Shown: positions 10,626 through 25,765 of the stretch, one piece after another
Position numbering within the stretch: the first letter of the stretch is position 1
How the letters are laid out: the number at the start of each line of letters is the position of its first letter
Program-made: the position numbers and the translations under genes
NCBI GenBank assembly: GCA_965153455.1
Contig: OZ234501.1
Location: forward strand, 7,998,001 to 8,062,000
DNA length: 64,000 bases
Direction of reading: 5' to 3'
DNA from: Sphagnum compactum
Lineage: Eukaryota > Bryophyta > Sphagnopsida > Sphagnales
Notes under the pieces: model-generated
What the model was told of the DNA's origin: nothing
Databases searched by the model: none
The model's input: the letters and a program-made list of their open reading frames with translations, nothing else

Positions 10626-12300
10626 TTATAGTTATACTTGTGTGAAGACATTAAAAAGGATTTAGAACAGACCACCCAAATAGTAGACATATCAATAGCA
10701 GTGGTGGTCCGTTATTGAAAAAATGATTGATTATCAACAAGGGGAGTCCAAGGGTACGCAATTCAAACTTGAGCTGTATAGTCTGAAATTGATTAAGAAC
10801 CAGATAAAGACCCTAACTGTTTTGCATATATTTTATGGAGACTTGATGAGATCCTTTTGGGCTGAGTATTGCTCTGTTGAAAACCAAAACCATCCCTTAC
10901 ACTTACATGTTTAGTCCATCAAGTTCTTACATCCTTAGACATTAAAACCTTCAAATTATCAATTTTCATTTAACTGCACTTCTCCAAAATTGAGCTCGGA
11001 TTTCAACTACCCTTTTAACTTGTATTTGCGTGCTGGGGGTGGGTGCAACTGTGAGAAGTGAAAAGGGAATGAAGATTTATTTGGAGGGAATAAATTGTGT
11101 GCAAAAACCTGATTATCAGGTTGAGCATTTCAAAATTGACCCTTACGCATAACAGCTGGGTACTCTCAGAAAAAGAAATCAGTAACCAGGGGTAATGCCT
11201 AAACAAGCAAATTTCTAATAAGCAGGTCTCAAAACAATTTCAGATCCCATTATTTGATACTGTATGTGAGTGAGAAAAAATAATTTCTCAAACACTAACC
11301 CCCGCCCCCCCCCCCCACCTCCGTCTTTGTTTCAAAAAAAAGAAAAAAAAAACTCCAAAAAACCACCAACATCCACCCGCCCTTGTTTCAAAAATAGTAA
11401 TAACCCTCCAACAACCAGCAACAGTGGCCCCCTCCCGCAAATTCTGCCAAAGATAACTCTGTTGGCAGCCTTTTTGGGTACAACTGAAACACTGAAAGCA
11501 ATAGAGGACAAAGGGAACCAAAAGCCACCAGCACACCATGGGCCAGGTTCCAGACCAGAGGGAACCAACACTCACGAAGACGTAATATGTGGACATGAAA
11601 CACTTTTTATTTTGGGGGTTATATTCCTGTCCTATAGCCAACCACGGTTGTCTGTCCACTATGTATTAACCCCTATGCTCCTCGATAGAGGGCCCTCCCC
11701 TCCATCACCTTGTTTATCACATCCAACCCTACCCAACCCAATTGTTCCTCTGGCGTTTGCTGGGCATTTAAAAAAGAATCAAATGGCTTTGCCCAAGTGG
11801 CCATAATGAACCAGCACCCCCTAGCGAGCCATGAAGGATAGCGTGCCATGAAGGATGGATGGTGAGTGATCAGGAAACAGTTTTCGGTTGGGTTCCACTT
11901 CCCTAGCTAACCATGGTGGTTAGCTCAGTTGCTTTTCTTTCACTACCTACCTTCTAACAATGTGCAAGCGGGTTGTTTAGTATGCAGGTAATAAAATCAG
12001 CCCTTACCCATGTACAAACCTTGCACAGCGTATTTGCCTAGTAGTCATCTATCTTCCTACCTATTTACCTATATTTAGACCTCCATCTTACAGCATGGAT
12101 TACCAATGGTTCATCCACAACTGAGTCGTAATGAACATCCAGTGGATGGTGTGATGATGGGTGCTGATGCACTCCAGCCCTCCAGAGTGTGCCAGCCTTT
12201 CTGTTCTGCTATGGCAGGCAATGTGCTACCATTTTTTTCTGCTTTACACTTGGTAGAGCCCTAGCAGATGTGGGCTTTACCAGAATTGGGCCCACGCTTG
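10626..12300. other. Spacer, no gene seen
   Basis: The longest frame (about 178 codons, + strand 11270-11806) is Pro/Lys/Ser-rich and starts in a C-tract, with an equally open antisense frame, so it is not credible as a gene. Near 11830-11870 there is a short ATGAAGGAT duplication. Nothing else is supported. Confidence 0.45.
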
Positions 12301-12308
12301 GCTCCGCC

Positions 12309-12318
12309 CTATGACGTG
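12309..12318 (+). promoter_or_regulatory. TGACGT/GACGTGG element upstream of the OPR-like gene
   Basis: ATGACGTGGG contains a TGACG core (bZIP/TGA-factor type site, often found in jasmonate-responsive promoters) overlapping an ACGTGG ABRE-like core. It lies about 290 bp upstream of the putative TATA box of the oxophytodienoate reductase gene. The word is short and could occur by chance. Confidence 0.25.
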
Positions 12319-12599
12319 GGCCCTTATCCTGGGGCTTTACCCTACACATTTGTGTCGAGAAGCCCTGAGGAGAGAACTTGGAGTGCGCACAATCTTGCAG
12401 CCGCACACACACACTGACACTGAACAGAGCTTTAAACTTGCTGGTACTTGTGATCACCATCACAGAGCCCTTGATGAGCACAGAGAGATCAATCTATTGT
12501 GCTTTCTAGACTATTTAAAAAATAAAATAGGAGTTCTTTTTTTCGTGTTTGTTTCTCTCTCACGCGATCAGAGATTCAATTGACAACCCATGAGCTCAC

Positions 12600-12612
12600 G
12601 TTTATATAAATA
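12600..12612 (+). promoter_or_regulatory. Putative TATA box of the OPR-like gene
   Basis: GTTTATATAAATA fits the plant TATA consensus (TATAWAWA). Transcription from about 30 bp downstream would give a 5' leader of roughly 800 nt, possibly with an intron, before the ATG at 13433. Purine-rich GAAGAA repeats (12941-12966) and a C20 run (13225-13244) would lie in this leader. Confidence 0.4.
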
Positions 12613-13224
12613 CCTAGACTTAAATTAGAGCTTGGATCATCGTGTAACTGTACTAGTAGAGAAGCAAAGCAGCAGCTCCTCATGGATAGACTGTAGCCTA
12701 GAAGAAGAAATTGGTAGATCTTCAGACCCAAAGTTGAGAATCTCATGATCTTCATTCACATGAGCAGCGAGAGAGCTTGACTTGACATGAATCTGCAGAT
12801 TTCACAGAATTTTGTAGTGTTTTTCCAAACAGTGTTTGAATATTATTCTTTTTCTCGGATGGATTTCATAATTAGTTAGCTTAAGCTGATTATAAAAAAG
12901 AGTGTTCAACAAGCTTGCTGCAGCAGAGTCGACGTCATTAGAAGAAGAAGAAGAAGAAGAAGAAGAGGATCTGGACAGTAGCAATAGTGTAGATCTCGAG
13001 AGTACTCAGCTCATGATCTTACAGTTGAGATCGCTCTCTGTCTCTCTCTCTCAGCTCTGGATTTTTCAGGGCCCCAAAATCCACCAAATTATGAAGAATT
13101 CCTGCAAGTCTAGAATTAGCTCTAGAATTAAGAAATTGGAATTGGAATCTGCCAGTTCCTCATGATGAGTATGTCGACTGATCTTCATCCCCGGGCATGC
13201 TCTGAATCTTCAGGGAGGAATCAG

Positions 13225-13244
13225 CCCCCCCCCCCCCCCCCCCC
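13225..13244. repeat. Poly-C run of 20 in the OPR 5' leader region
   Basis: An uninterrupted run of 20 C residues about 190 bp upstream of the start codon. Such runs are rare and length-unstable in plant DNA; the exact number may be a sequencing uncertainty. Confidence 0.9.
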
Positions 13245-13432
13245 TCCTCTTTGACATGAGATCATGAATCTTTGTTGCTGGAAGAGCAGCAAGATCCAAC
13301 TGCTGGTACTATAAACGAAAAGGTGGGAACTTGAGGCGGAAATACGGTTCCATCGAGATTTATTGCGGAGTCCGGACAAATTATCTAACAAATTCACGGA
13401 AGAAACAAGTCGAAGAAGAAGAAGAAGAATCC

Positions 13433-16083
<2,651 letters not shown>

Positions 16084-18689
16084 TGACTGAATATCAACAA
16101 CACGGGCTGCAAGTCTTCTTCTGCTTCTTCTTCTTGCAATCTTGTGAAGATCTTGAAGCTTTTACTACTACATCTGCACCGTCATCATGATGATGATGAT
16201 CACCTGAATGCATCACCTGCTGCAACAACATGCATGAATTCTTCTTTTTCTTGTTGCGAGCTCAGGAGCTGCTTTTCTACATCACCTGCAATCATGATAC
16301 CTGCAACAACAACATGCACAAGAAGAAGACTTCTTGTTCTGCTTCTTCTTCTGAATCTTGCGCACAAGAGCTTGTCAACTATGTACATCCCCTGGATTCA
16401 TAATATTATGTAGTACCAGCTGCTGCTGCTGCGAACAACATGAGTTATTGCTGCTTGCAATCTTGAGTTTTTACTACATATATGATCCATGATGATCACC
16501 ATGGTCCATAGCTACATACCTTCAGGAAGCTGCTTTATTATATTACCATAAATATTACATTAGATCTGCAACAACATCATGAATGAATTCATCAGTTAGA
16601 CTAGATCATGATCTTCCATAGATGATGAGTCATCCTTGAATTACTTCATAGATTTGGGTCTTCCTTCTTTGATTCTAATGCATGATTCTTCTACCTCCTG
16701 TGAAATGGCAATTTGGACTTTTTTCTAGCTTTTGCAATTCTCATACATGATTGAAGAGATAATGCTCTCCTGTACTGAAGTGTGAAACCCTAAAACCTGT
16801 CACATACCTAAACCACCTAAATCTGTCGCATGTACCTAAATCCTAATTTAACTGTCACATAACATCATTCAGAGCTATGGTTTTGGAGCTCTTGCAATGA
16901 TTAAGCGCCTTTTTTGCTCAAACATGAAAATTTTCTTGGAACTAATTTTGTACTTTAAGTCCATCCGAAACCATTTAACCCAAGTACGAATTATATCCAA
17001 TCACTGAATCCGACATCAAAATGGCTGGCTCTTCAACAACTTCTTCACACTGCACAGCAACTTCTTGCAGCTGGTTCTCATCTTGAAGGAAATCATTTCT
17101 CACTCGCAACGTACTACAGGCTACCATCTTCATCATGAATGGTAGTGATTAGGGTAAACAGGCCGGTAGCTGAACACATAAAAGCGCTAAGAGGAAGGCC
17201 GCATGTTTATCGTTAATTAGGTTATGGGGTCTGAAGATACATTCTTCCCCATCTCTAGGCGTGCCCATAGCTCTTTAAATGAGGTCATTTGGAGGGAGAT
17301 ATGCCTCTCCAAAGGAAGGGGGTCCACTGGTTGGAAAAGAAAAGTTAAACAAACACCAAACATCCTATTGACCAAACAATACATTCACCCTATGCATGAA
17401 AGAACCATGAACATTTGATAATTGCACAAGATTTAACCCTTGATCAAATTGGATGAAATAGAAATTCGTTCAATATTTTGTTAAAAAATGTTCATCACAC
17501 ACCATCACCCAATATCAATGCTCACAAAAAGGTGAGAAATTCAATATTGATAAATAACCTCTTATTTGTCTAAATTAGACCTTATCTCTAAATGGTGCCA
17601 TAAAAAAGTTTAGGGTTCTAGGTATGATGTTCGTGCCCTTGCACCAATAGCAATCTCTTCACTTCTTAATATGTGGGTTTTTTATAATGCAAAGGATGGT
17701 TGTAGGTGTTTATTGAAGATTTGATGAGTTTGTCACCTTCCATGAAATCATCATTTTGTTGTATGTTTGGAGTTTGCAGAACCCAAGTTGTGCATGTTCA
17801 TTGCCTTCAAGGCAAACCTATCCTTGGGTGGTAGCATTAGGAATCACCTCACCAAAATTCAAGGAAAGGTGAACCTAATTTAATTCTTAAAAATTAATCT
17901 TTTTAAATTGTCATTTTTTTTGTTGATTTGCATCACATGGGTTTTGTGTTCCCCATTTCTACGCACATTATGGAAAAATTGTAAACACCTACATAAGCTA
18001 CACAAGTAAGAAATTTATATTTTTGAAATGTTCTTAACATGTGTTCTTGAAATTCCTAACGCTTTATCATTAGGTACATCAAATTGCACCATTGTAAAAA
18101 CGTTATTTTTGGTATGTCAAGTATAATCAGTAAGGTACGACCCCAATTGTTCATTGAAACCAAAAAAAAAAAGATTTACTACAAATTTGTAAACATGAAT
18201 GCAATGGCCTTCCAAGAACTCTTTGTTTTGAATTTGAAAATTGTTCAAAAAATTATGATCATTTCAATCCACTATATACTAATCAAATAAAAAAAAGGAC
18301 CATCTTAAGCCCTCCTAAAATTTAAAAGCATTTTAAAAAATGAAAAAACATGTTCCTTTTGTGTTTTTGAACAAAAGAATCCAAAGTGTTAATTTCTTGA
18401 ATTTTTTTCTTGATCACTTCCTAATATTAAAACTTAAATTTTTGTAAATCTAATTGAAGTTTCAAGTTTTACACAATTTGGGTCATCTTAAATGATATAA
18501 AATTTGAACATTGAAATGAAAAATCTTTTTTAAGTGAATCATAAGTTGTTATGAAGTTGAATGGGTTTAAAAAATTAGGGGTGTGATGTTCTTAATGGAC
18601 CACCCAAGGATTGGTTTGCCCTTCATTCTAAATTCTTATCATTTTTCTCTTTATTGTGTTTTAAGGAGTTATAAAACCTACTTGTCCTT
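16084..18689. other. Spacer with 3' flank of the OPR-like gene
   Basis: The first 550 bp resemble the gene body (GATC, AGCT and CTTCTTCTT words; a TGATGATGATGATGATCA palindrome-like tract at about 16185-16203) and probably include the 3' UTR. After about 16700 the DNA turns AT-rich with no supported gene. Confidence 0.45.
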
Positions 18690-19400
18690 AAGTTCATCAC
18701 CTTTTTTTGAGTTTTCGTCCTTTGTCTTCATGTTGTGTTTCCAAAAGTTCTAGAACTTGAAGGAATTGGGTTTGTCCCCTTCCTTGTAACCTTTTTTTAA
18801 TGAATTTTTAAGGTCATCATGGTGTTGTGTTTTCATGAGTTGCAAAACTCAACAAAACCAATTAGTTCATGTCCTTGGGTTCATCACCAAGTCTCACCAA
18901 AAATTTTGACCTCGTCATTTGTTTGTGTTTTCATGAACTACAAAATTTGGAGGAATGAGGTTTGATGCTTCAAATTTGTTGTCAAGTCTTTTCACCAAAT
19001 GTTTTGGATCTCATTGTCATTTTGTGTTTCCATGAATTGTAGAATTTTTAAAGTAGCCATGTTTGTCCTTGAGTTCATTGCCCCCCTTGTCAATTTTCAT
19101 CCAATCATCATGGTGTGGTGTTCTCAAAAGAACTAATTATACCCAAAGGAGCCAAGTTCATCCCTTTCTTTATCACCTTCAAGCTTTTTTTAGGTTCCCA
19201 ATTTATCATCTTCATGTTGTATTTTCAAGAACTTGTTTCCATGGTTATGTGTTTAGTTTGTTCATTTCATCATTGCTTGCCTTGTGAGGTTTTCATCTTC
19301 TTTCCTTAGTTGTGTGTTGGGTTCATCCCCTTCCTTGTTGCTGCCTTCATGGATTCCTAATTCCTTCCTTAATCATGTGTTTTTGGAACTACAAAAACAA
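18690..19400. repeat. Degenerate tandem array, period about 96 bp, six to seven units
   Basis: A motif resembling CATGTTGTGTTTCCATGAAC followed by TACAAAACTT recurs at about 18731, 18824, 18921, 19018, 19111 and 19214 (spacing 92-103). It alternates with GTTCATCACC..CTTGT and TTTTGACCTCATC-type segments. Units are strongly diverged but collinear. Open frames here on the + strand (19063-19309) come from the repeat and are not taken as genes. Confidence 0.7.
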
Positions 19401-22198
19401 ATACCATGAGTTCATCTTCTTCCTTCTAAGTATCTTTAAGTTCTTCCAACCTATCCTTGTTACTTTCCTTCTTCCAACTTGTCCTCATTGCCTTCCTTCT
19501 TCCAACATGTATTTGTTGCTTTGTTATGGGACGTCCATTCATGTCTTATTGTGTTCATCCTCATCTTGCTATTATAATGATCCTCCTATTGTGTTCATCT
19601 TTCTCTTATTGCAACTATCCTCATCTAGATCTGCATCTTCACCTTATTAATGTGTCCATGCCCTTCCTTGCACCCAAAATCTTGTTATGTATGGATGTAA
19701 AAAAAATCAGCAACTATTTAAGAGATTTTTATATGAGTAGTGCAAATTTAAAATGGCCATATGGAAGTTAGAATACGAAGGATGTATGTATTGCATGTTT
19801 AGCTTCATGACAATGCCAATAATTAGAATGTGGGTATTGCTTAAAAATCTTTAGGTGATGTGATTTTTATTACATTTGATGTAGGTATTGCACAATCTAC
19901 ATTATTGATATTTGTAAACCCAAGACAAGTTAATTATAACGTGTACATATGGGACTATTTAAGTTTTGACTCTTACATCCAAAGCACTAAAACATGACAA
20001 AAAAAAGAAGACATATGGGTAAAATCAGAGTTAAAGGAGCCACCTAAGTGTATGGACACTCCTTAAAATTGCATTTTTGTATGTTTAAAAGATCATATGG
20101 GAAACATAATAGTTTGGATTGTCATAAATGTTTTTAGAATTTTTTCATTAATTGCAAAGTTTACATTTTCAAAACTTGACACAAATCAAAAATGTTTTTG
20201 CATGTTTAAAGCATTTAAACTTTGAAAGTGGATAGTCTTTGTTTTTTTCAAATGTCATTTTTTCTACCAAATGTGCACCATTCCTTTTGAATATTGGAGA
20301 GGATTTTAACATTGATGATTAGAAGGGAGAAAGGACTTGAACGAATGAATTTTTTTTTGTATAACCCATTTGAGCACATTTGGTTCAAAAATGTTTTTGA
20401 TCTTGAAAATTATGGATTTTAAAAATGTGGCTTTAACAAAAGTTATTCATATATATGTGATAAAGGGCATGAATACATAATATACATGATATAAAATCAG
20501 TTTGTAGTCAAAATGTATTTATATCTAAAATACAGTGCTAAATGGGTAATCCGAGACACATAATTTTAAATTACAAACCAATGCTGGAATGACACGTGTC
20601 ATGTGCAATCCTTGGAAAAGGACTTTTACCTTGGTGCCCCTGGCTCCTTTGACTGTGATTTCACCCATATATGATTAACCATATATACCATTAAACAAGT
20701 GTGACTAGAAAAAAAATACATTAATAAAAGATGTATAAAAATGGGTGGATCAAAAAATGTTAAAGAATCCATTGTAAAAAAAGGTTCTCTATAATATATC
20801 AAAGACCAAAGTTCAAAAAGTGGGTAGTCCAAAAAATGAAGGGGTTAAAAAAACCTAACATATTATTTAAAATGGAAACCCTAAACCATATCACTATCTA
20901 CAATGTTGCGTTTAATTTGATAAGCAGCTGTCACCTTTGCAGCCCTTACTACATGACAAGTAATGTACAGATAACAATGTTGCATTTCGACATGAACTAT
21001 AATTGCAACAAACTCTTCCATGTTATGCCCTGAACCCTATAAATAGCCGAAAACCACTAAATTAAACCCTAACACACCTTGGATGAAAGAAATTTATAAA
21101 AAAACAACAAACATTGATTATTATTTTTTCTTACTTTCCATGAATCATTTTAGATTCATGGAAATTTAATACAACTGTCAACTTTTATGTTTGATTCATT
21201 TTAGTGAACTTTTGAAACCAGTTTTTAACATCCCATGCCATTTTCAATCCTCGTGCATATGCATAATGAGTCAATCAGATCATCTCTTATAAATTTTCAT
21301 GTTTCCCCATTTGTGATGTTGCGTCTCGAAGCACAATTCCCACACCCCAAGCATTAAAACCCAACACCTACAATAGTAACTTTGAAGCTAACTTGACCAA
21401 AGTTGGTTTTGGTAATGGACATTATTGTGTAACAATTACCAATTCATCCCATCCGCACTAGGCTTTGGCACGAGTGCAACTAGCAACCTTTTGATCATTC
21501 CGCCTTTACATGGCCATGGCATCTCCCAAGATGCGAGTGTTCATGTTAACATGGTTTTGATGCCGAAGACCTTCTTCAGAAATTGAAAGCCTCCCATGTT
21601 TGGCCTTCTTTGCCACTATGCCATGCACTTCATTCAACTGTTTGGTTAATAACCAATTGGTAGCATATGTAACAATGCAATTGTCCATTTTACATTGTCA
21701 TTTTGACCCGTCCTAACTCCATTCCTTGTCCTTACAAACAATATTAGGTGGACAAGGAGGTGTTAATGGCTAAATGGGGTCAAATGTCAATCTCTGACAT
21801 GAACCACAAAACCCCAAAAAACAAGTTTTTACTTTTTAATAAAAAAAAACCTAACCTTAAACTATAAAAATAAGATCACATAACAAAATGCAAGTATTAT
21901 AAACAAAAATAATTTCCTTTTAGGTATTACAATGAAAAAAATTTCAAAAAAAATCCCGCACCTTCCATCAAATTATGGAAGGTGCGAATATAATTAAACT
22001 TAAAAGTTTTGTACAAATTTTCTTGTGCACATTTAATAAAGTCCAATTTATGTAAATTCTAAAATAATTTAACCTACCATTTTTCGATCGAAATTCCTAA
22101 TTTGTTTTGGGAGGGATCTCATTAGTTGGATTGGACACAATCACCATGTCCAACTCTATATTACATTGGTTGCTTGTTTCATCAACTCTACGTTCCTT
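19401..22198. other. Spacer, no gene seen
   Basis: AT-rich. Between 19440 and 19630 there are diverged CTTCCTTCTTCCAAC and TTGTGTTCATC words that may be the tail of the upstream array. A 60-codon minus-strand frame at 21506-21688 has ordinary composition but no motif I recognise and is followed by stops. Confidence 0.4.
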
Positions 22199-22340
22199 AA
22201 TTCTAATAGCATTTTGCTCCCCGATTGCCAATTCTAATCGAACAACATTTTGCTCCTCAAATGCCAATTCTGATGTAGCAACATTTGCTCTTCAATTGTT
22301 AATTCCGATGTAACAACATTTTGTTCTTGAATTTCTGGTT
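22199..22340. repeat. 35-bp tandem repeat, four units
   Basis: The unit AATTCTGATGTAGCAACATT plus TTGCTCCTCAATTGCC recurs from about 22199, 22230, 22266 and 22301, with substitutions. Confidence 0.8.
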
Positions 22341-22479
22341 CACAACAAACCTTTTTTAATTTCCTTTTTTTTACCCATTGAAATTTTACATATCCAAACA
22401 AAAACCTTAGTAAACAACCATATTATTTTTTAACCTTTTCCAAAAGGCCAAAACCATAAATACAAGTTGTTCTCCGTTT

Positions 22480-23105
22480 GAGGGGAGCACTAGCAAGAGT
22501 TGATGACAACAAGCACACAAAAAAAATGACGACATGAAAAAAAAAAAGTGACAACACCTTTACTGTTGCCTTTTTTGCAGTAAAGGAAGGAGAGAAAAAG
22601 ACGACATTGCTGCCATTGTCTTTTTCTTCTCAAACAATGAGAAGAAAAAGACGACAATAGCTGTTGTCATTCTCTTCGTAGCAAAGCAAGCAAAAAAAGA
22701 AGACAACGAACAATTACCATCGTTCTCTTCACAGCAAAGCAAGCAAAAAACAAGGACGACATTATTGTCATTGTCCTCTTTGCAACAAACCAAGGAACAA
22801 AAAGACGACGGCAGTTGCCATCATCCTCTTTGTAGCAAACCAAATAAATAAATAAAAGATGACAATAACAGTCGTCGTCCTCTTCATAACAAAGGAAATG
22901 AAAAAAAAAAAAAAAGTGACAATAATTGTTGTTCGACTTTTCGCAACAAAGACAAGCAAGAAAAAAGACAACAATAGCAATGCCGTCATCTTTTTCTTCT
23001 CAAACAATGAGAAGAATAAAACAATGGCAATTGTCGTCGTCTTCTTTTTCTCAAACAATGAGAAGAAGAAAACAATGGCAGTTGCCGTCGTCCTCTTCAT
23101 AGGAA
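22480..23105. repeat. Degenerate tandem array with hairpin-forming units
   Basis: Units of roughly 55-65 bp carry AAAAAGACGACAATAGC, GTTGTCAT.CTCTTCGTAGC, AAAGCAAGCAAAAA and several copies of CTTCTCAAACAATGAGAAG. The last word is an inverted repeat with a short loop. Translation of either strand gives repetitive peptides (for example repeated FFFSLFEKKKT on the minus strand), so the ORFs here are repeat artefacts. Confidence 0.7.
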
Positions 23106-23659
23106 AAAAAAGATTGAAAAATAAAAAAGGGGAGAAGGCAAGGAGCTTACCTTCAAGCTTGAGTGTCTGCCATTAGGTTGAAACTCCAAGCTCCCTTGCA
23201 TCACCACTTTCCTAAGCTCTCTTGCATCTCCCCATTCCTAAGCTCGCCTTGAAGCTCACCTTGAAGCTTTGGTGATGGAGGTGAGAAAAAGGAAGCTAAA
23301 CCTGGGGGAGAGAAAATCAATTTAGGTTTAGGAGGGGAGGAGGAAGGTAGGTAGGAGGGGAAAACTTTGGGGCAGAGAAGAGGCTGAAAAAACCCTGGGC
23401 AGGGAAAGAGGAAAATAAAAATGCCCTCCTTGGATGTGTTTGGGTTCATTCCCAAAACGGCTTGAATGGCCTCATCCTGAACTGGTGCACTGGTGGCTGC
23501 TGGTTCACTCCAGCCGGTATCACATAAAAAAACGAAACCTGTTCAACTTCTGGATGAGAAGGAAGGTTCGATGACATTCATCTGAAAAAGTGACTGTTGG
23601 CTCCCGTTCTTTTCCCTCGCGAAGCAGCAAATTCAAACAACCCTAACTTCACAGGAAGC
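23106..23659. other. Spacer upstream of the Ser/Thr-Pro-rich gene
   Basis: Contains diverged AAGCTCSCTTGCATC/AAGCTCACCTTGAAGC words near 23185-23265 and a purine-rich GGAGGGGAGGAGGAAGG tract. No coding region recognised; probably promoter-side DNA. Confidence 0.35.
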
Positions 23660-23740
23660 TCATTTCTCTCTATCTCTCTTTTTCTGTGAATTAGGTCGAG
23701 AATTTTCCACCATTTTGTTTTTTCTCTCGCTCGTTACGTG
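23660..23740 (+). promoter_or_regulatory. Pyrimidine patches in promoter/5' leader
   Basis: TTTCTCTCTATCTCTCTTTT and TTTTTTCTCTCGCTCG lie 200-270 bp upstream of the start codon at 23937. Such CT-rich patches are common close to plant transcription starts. No clear TATA box was seen. Confidence 0.3.
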
Positions 23741-23936
23741 TGCAGAACTCTCACGCGCTATGACCAAGTAGTCAGGAATCAAAACTGGAAGGCGTGCAAG
23801 AATAAAATCGCAAAAATCCGTAGATAAACTCAGCAGATAGAACAGAATAAAGCTTTTGTTTCTCGTGGGTGATAAGCTGAAGAAGGAGAAGCAAATCTGT
23901 CGATGAGAGAACACAGAGACAGAGAGAGACAGAGAG

Positions 23937-25765
23937 ATGAGGCCGTCTAGGAAGGGAACCCCACACCCTTCTGATAGGCACAGGAAAGGTTTGGTACCCA
24001 AGAGCTCTGATGATGACCAAGACCGCAAAGACAGTCCTCTCCATCTTTTGCAGCTGATCCAAACCCAGGTTTGCACACACCTTACAACAGGTTTCTAGAC
24101 TTTCTAGACTGTCTTGCATTTCTTTGGGTTTTTCTCTTATTCTGCGGTAATGGGTGGGAGGGGTGAACCAACTTGTGTTTGAGGACTGTGGCTTGAAATG
24201 CGGCGCATTTGGATGGGTTTTGTTGCAGATTGATGGATTGGCAAGCAAAGTGCAGAAGGTGGGAGGGTCCGCAAACATGGGTGGGAGCTGGGAGGTTCAA
24301 TCGTTTGTTGACTCACTGGCAGAAGTCAACTCCATTCTGAAGGTAAAATGCAGAGTGGTTTAGGGTTTAAACCCATTTGCACCTTTGCATTTGTTTAGGT
24401 CTGTGCAAATGATCCAAAACAATTGGTACAGTCTCAACTTTCATGGCATCACTGTATCTAAGTTTTGCAATTGTGTCTTTAGGAATGGGAGAACTTGTTT
24501 GAGATGTCCATGAATCATCAGCAGCCCAGTAATGCAACATCCATGTTTGGGGAGAAGGAGAATTTGCCTGAATCTTTGACTGCTTCTTCATACTCCATTC
24601 GATACCATGATATTGATTGTCTTTGTGACCTGCCTGCGGTTTTCCTTCATGTCAATTCTTCTTCCCAACCACCTTGCATTGAGCTCAGCAAGTCTCCATT
24701 GACCCTTTCATGTAATACCACCCCTGTGGCCACAAAGGAAAGCACATGCATGTGGCCTGAAGTAGTAGGCAGCGTTCCTGCATCTGTTAGTCCATTGCCT
24801 GATACTCCATACATGTTGTCACCTCCAAAATCTGTCCAATTGTTTCTGGCCAATGCAAGCAGCAGCAGCAGCAGCTCGACTTCATCCAATCTACTTAGTC
24901 CACTGCAGACCAAAGTTGGCAGCAGAAGCTTGCAAACACCATCAACAGATCTCTTGACCCCTATCTTCCCACCCACACCTCACTTCCTTCTACAAACTCC
25001 AGGGGAGTTTGTTACAGGTGAGCTTTTCAGCAGCCCCTCTTTTAAAACACCAGGTTTTGAGACATCCCCTCCAAGAACTTTGCAACAGGCAAAGCAGAGC
25101 TTCTCTTCTGAGAGTGATGAATACCTGGTCACTCCATCAGTGCCAAGCCCGTTCCGAACAGCTGGTGAGATATTCCAGGACTCTTTGTTCTTGAACATGT
25201 TGAATTTACAGCAGTCTAGAGAAGATTGGAAAAAAATTAGAAACTTGTTGTATCTGCTCCTTTTCAAGTCCCATTTAAGTCAAGATCTTGTAGCAGAGTA
25301 CAGAATGATCTTTAGAGAACAACAGAGTCCCCACTCCTTACAAGGTTTAAATGAGAGTCCTGGACATTCCATGATGTTTTACAGCCTCTGCTATTTTGTG
25401 CAAGTTTCTGAGTGATGTGAATATACATCTTCAGGATAAATAAAGGTGCCAAGCAACTAGCATTGAATGTGGCAGCATGAACACCTTCAATTGAGAACTT
25501 ATTGCTGTGTGATTTGTCTGACACTTTTCTCAATTTTGATGATGCTGCAGGTGTGTCTTTAAGGTTCAGTTTGTCCAGTGGTAGCAGCTCAGATGAGTCT
25601 TCCTCAGTCATGGATGATTTCACTGCCAGCACTGTGAAGCGGCTGGGCCCAAAGGGCTTAGAAGAAAAGCTATGGCATGAGCTGGAAATAAGAAAGGCAG
25701 ATGTTCTGAAGTCATTCAATTGTGGTCAGATGAGTTTGTGTTCCAGAAGAAAAGCTATGGCATGA
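23937..25765 (+). CDS. Ser/Thr-Pro-rich protein, possibly SKA3-like kinetochore protein, 4 exons
   Basis: Exons 23937-24068, 24229-24342, 24483-25164 and 25551-25765 have GT-AG borders and matching phase; the third junction splits a Gly codon as G|GT. The product is about 380 residues. Exons 1-2 encode a basic start and a likely helical segment (SPLHLLQLIQTQ, then EVQSFVDSLAEVNSILK running into EWENLFEMSMN). Exon 3 is disordered and packed with Thr-Pro/Ser-Pro sites (LQTPSTDLLTPIFPPTP, SSPSFKTPGFETSPP, EYLVTPSVPSPF), candidate CDK sites. Exon 4 gives SSSDESSSVMDDFTASTVKR and GLEEKLWHELEIRKADVLK. A short N-terminal helical region followed by many TP motifs is what SKA3 proteins of the spindle/kinetochore SKA complex look like, but this is a general resemblance, not a proven match. 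If exon 3 is not spliced it stays open to 25415. Exons may continue beyond 25765. Confidence 0.55.

Noticed and set aside
11270-11806. 178-codon + strand open frame
   Set aside because: It begins in C- and A-tracts, is Pro/Lys/Ser-rich, overlaps equally open antisense frames and has no motif.
22768-23100. 110-codon minus-strand frame with FFFSLFEKKKT repeats, and its + strand partner
   Set aside because: It is the translation of a degenerate tandem repeat; both strands are open because of composition.
25165-25415. Continuation of exon 3 of the Ser/Thr-Pro-rich gene to the stop at 25415
   Set aside because: GTGAGA donor at 25165 and CTGCAG acceptor before 25551 give exact phase agreement and continue into a coding-like segment; read-through remains possible in a minor isoform.
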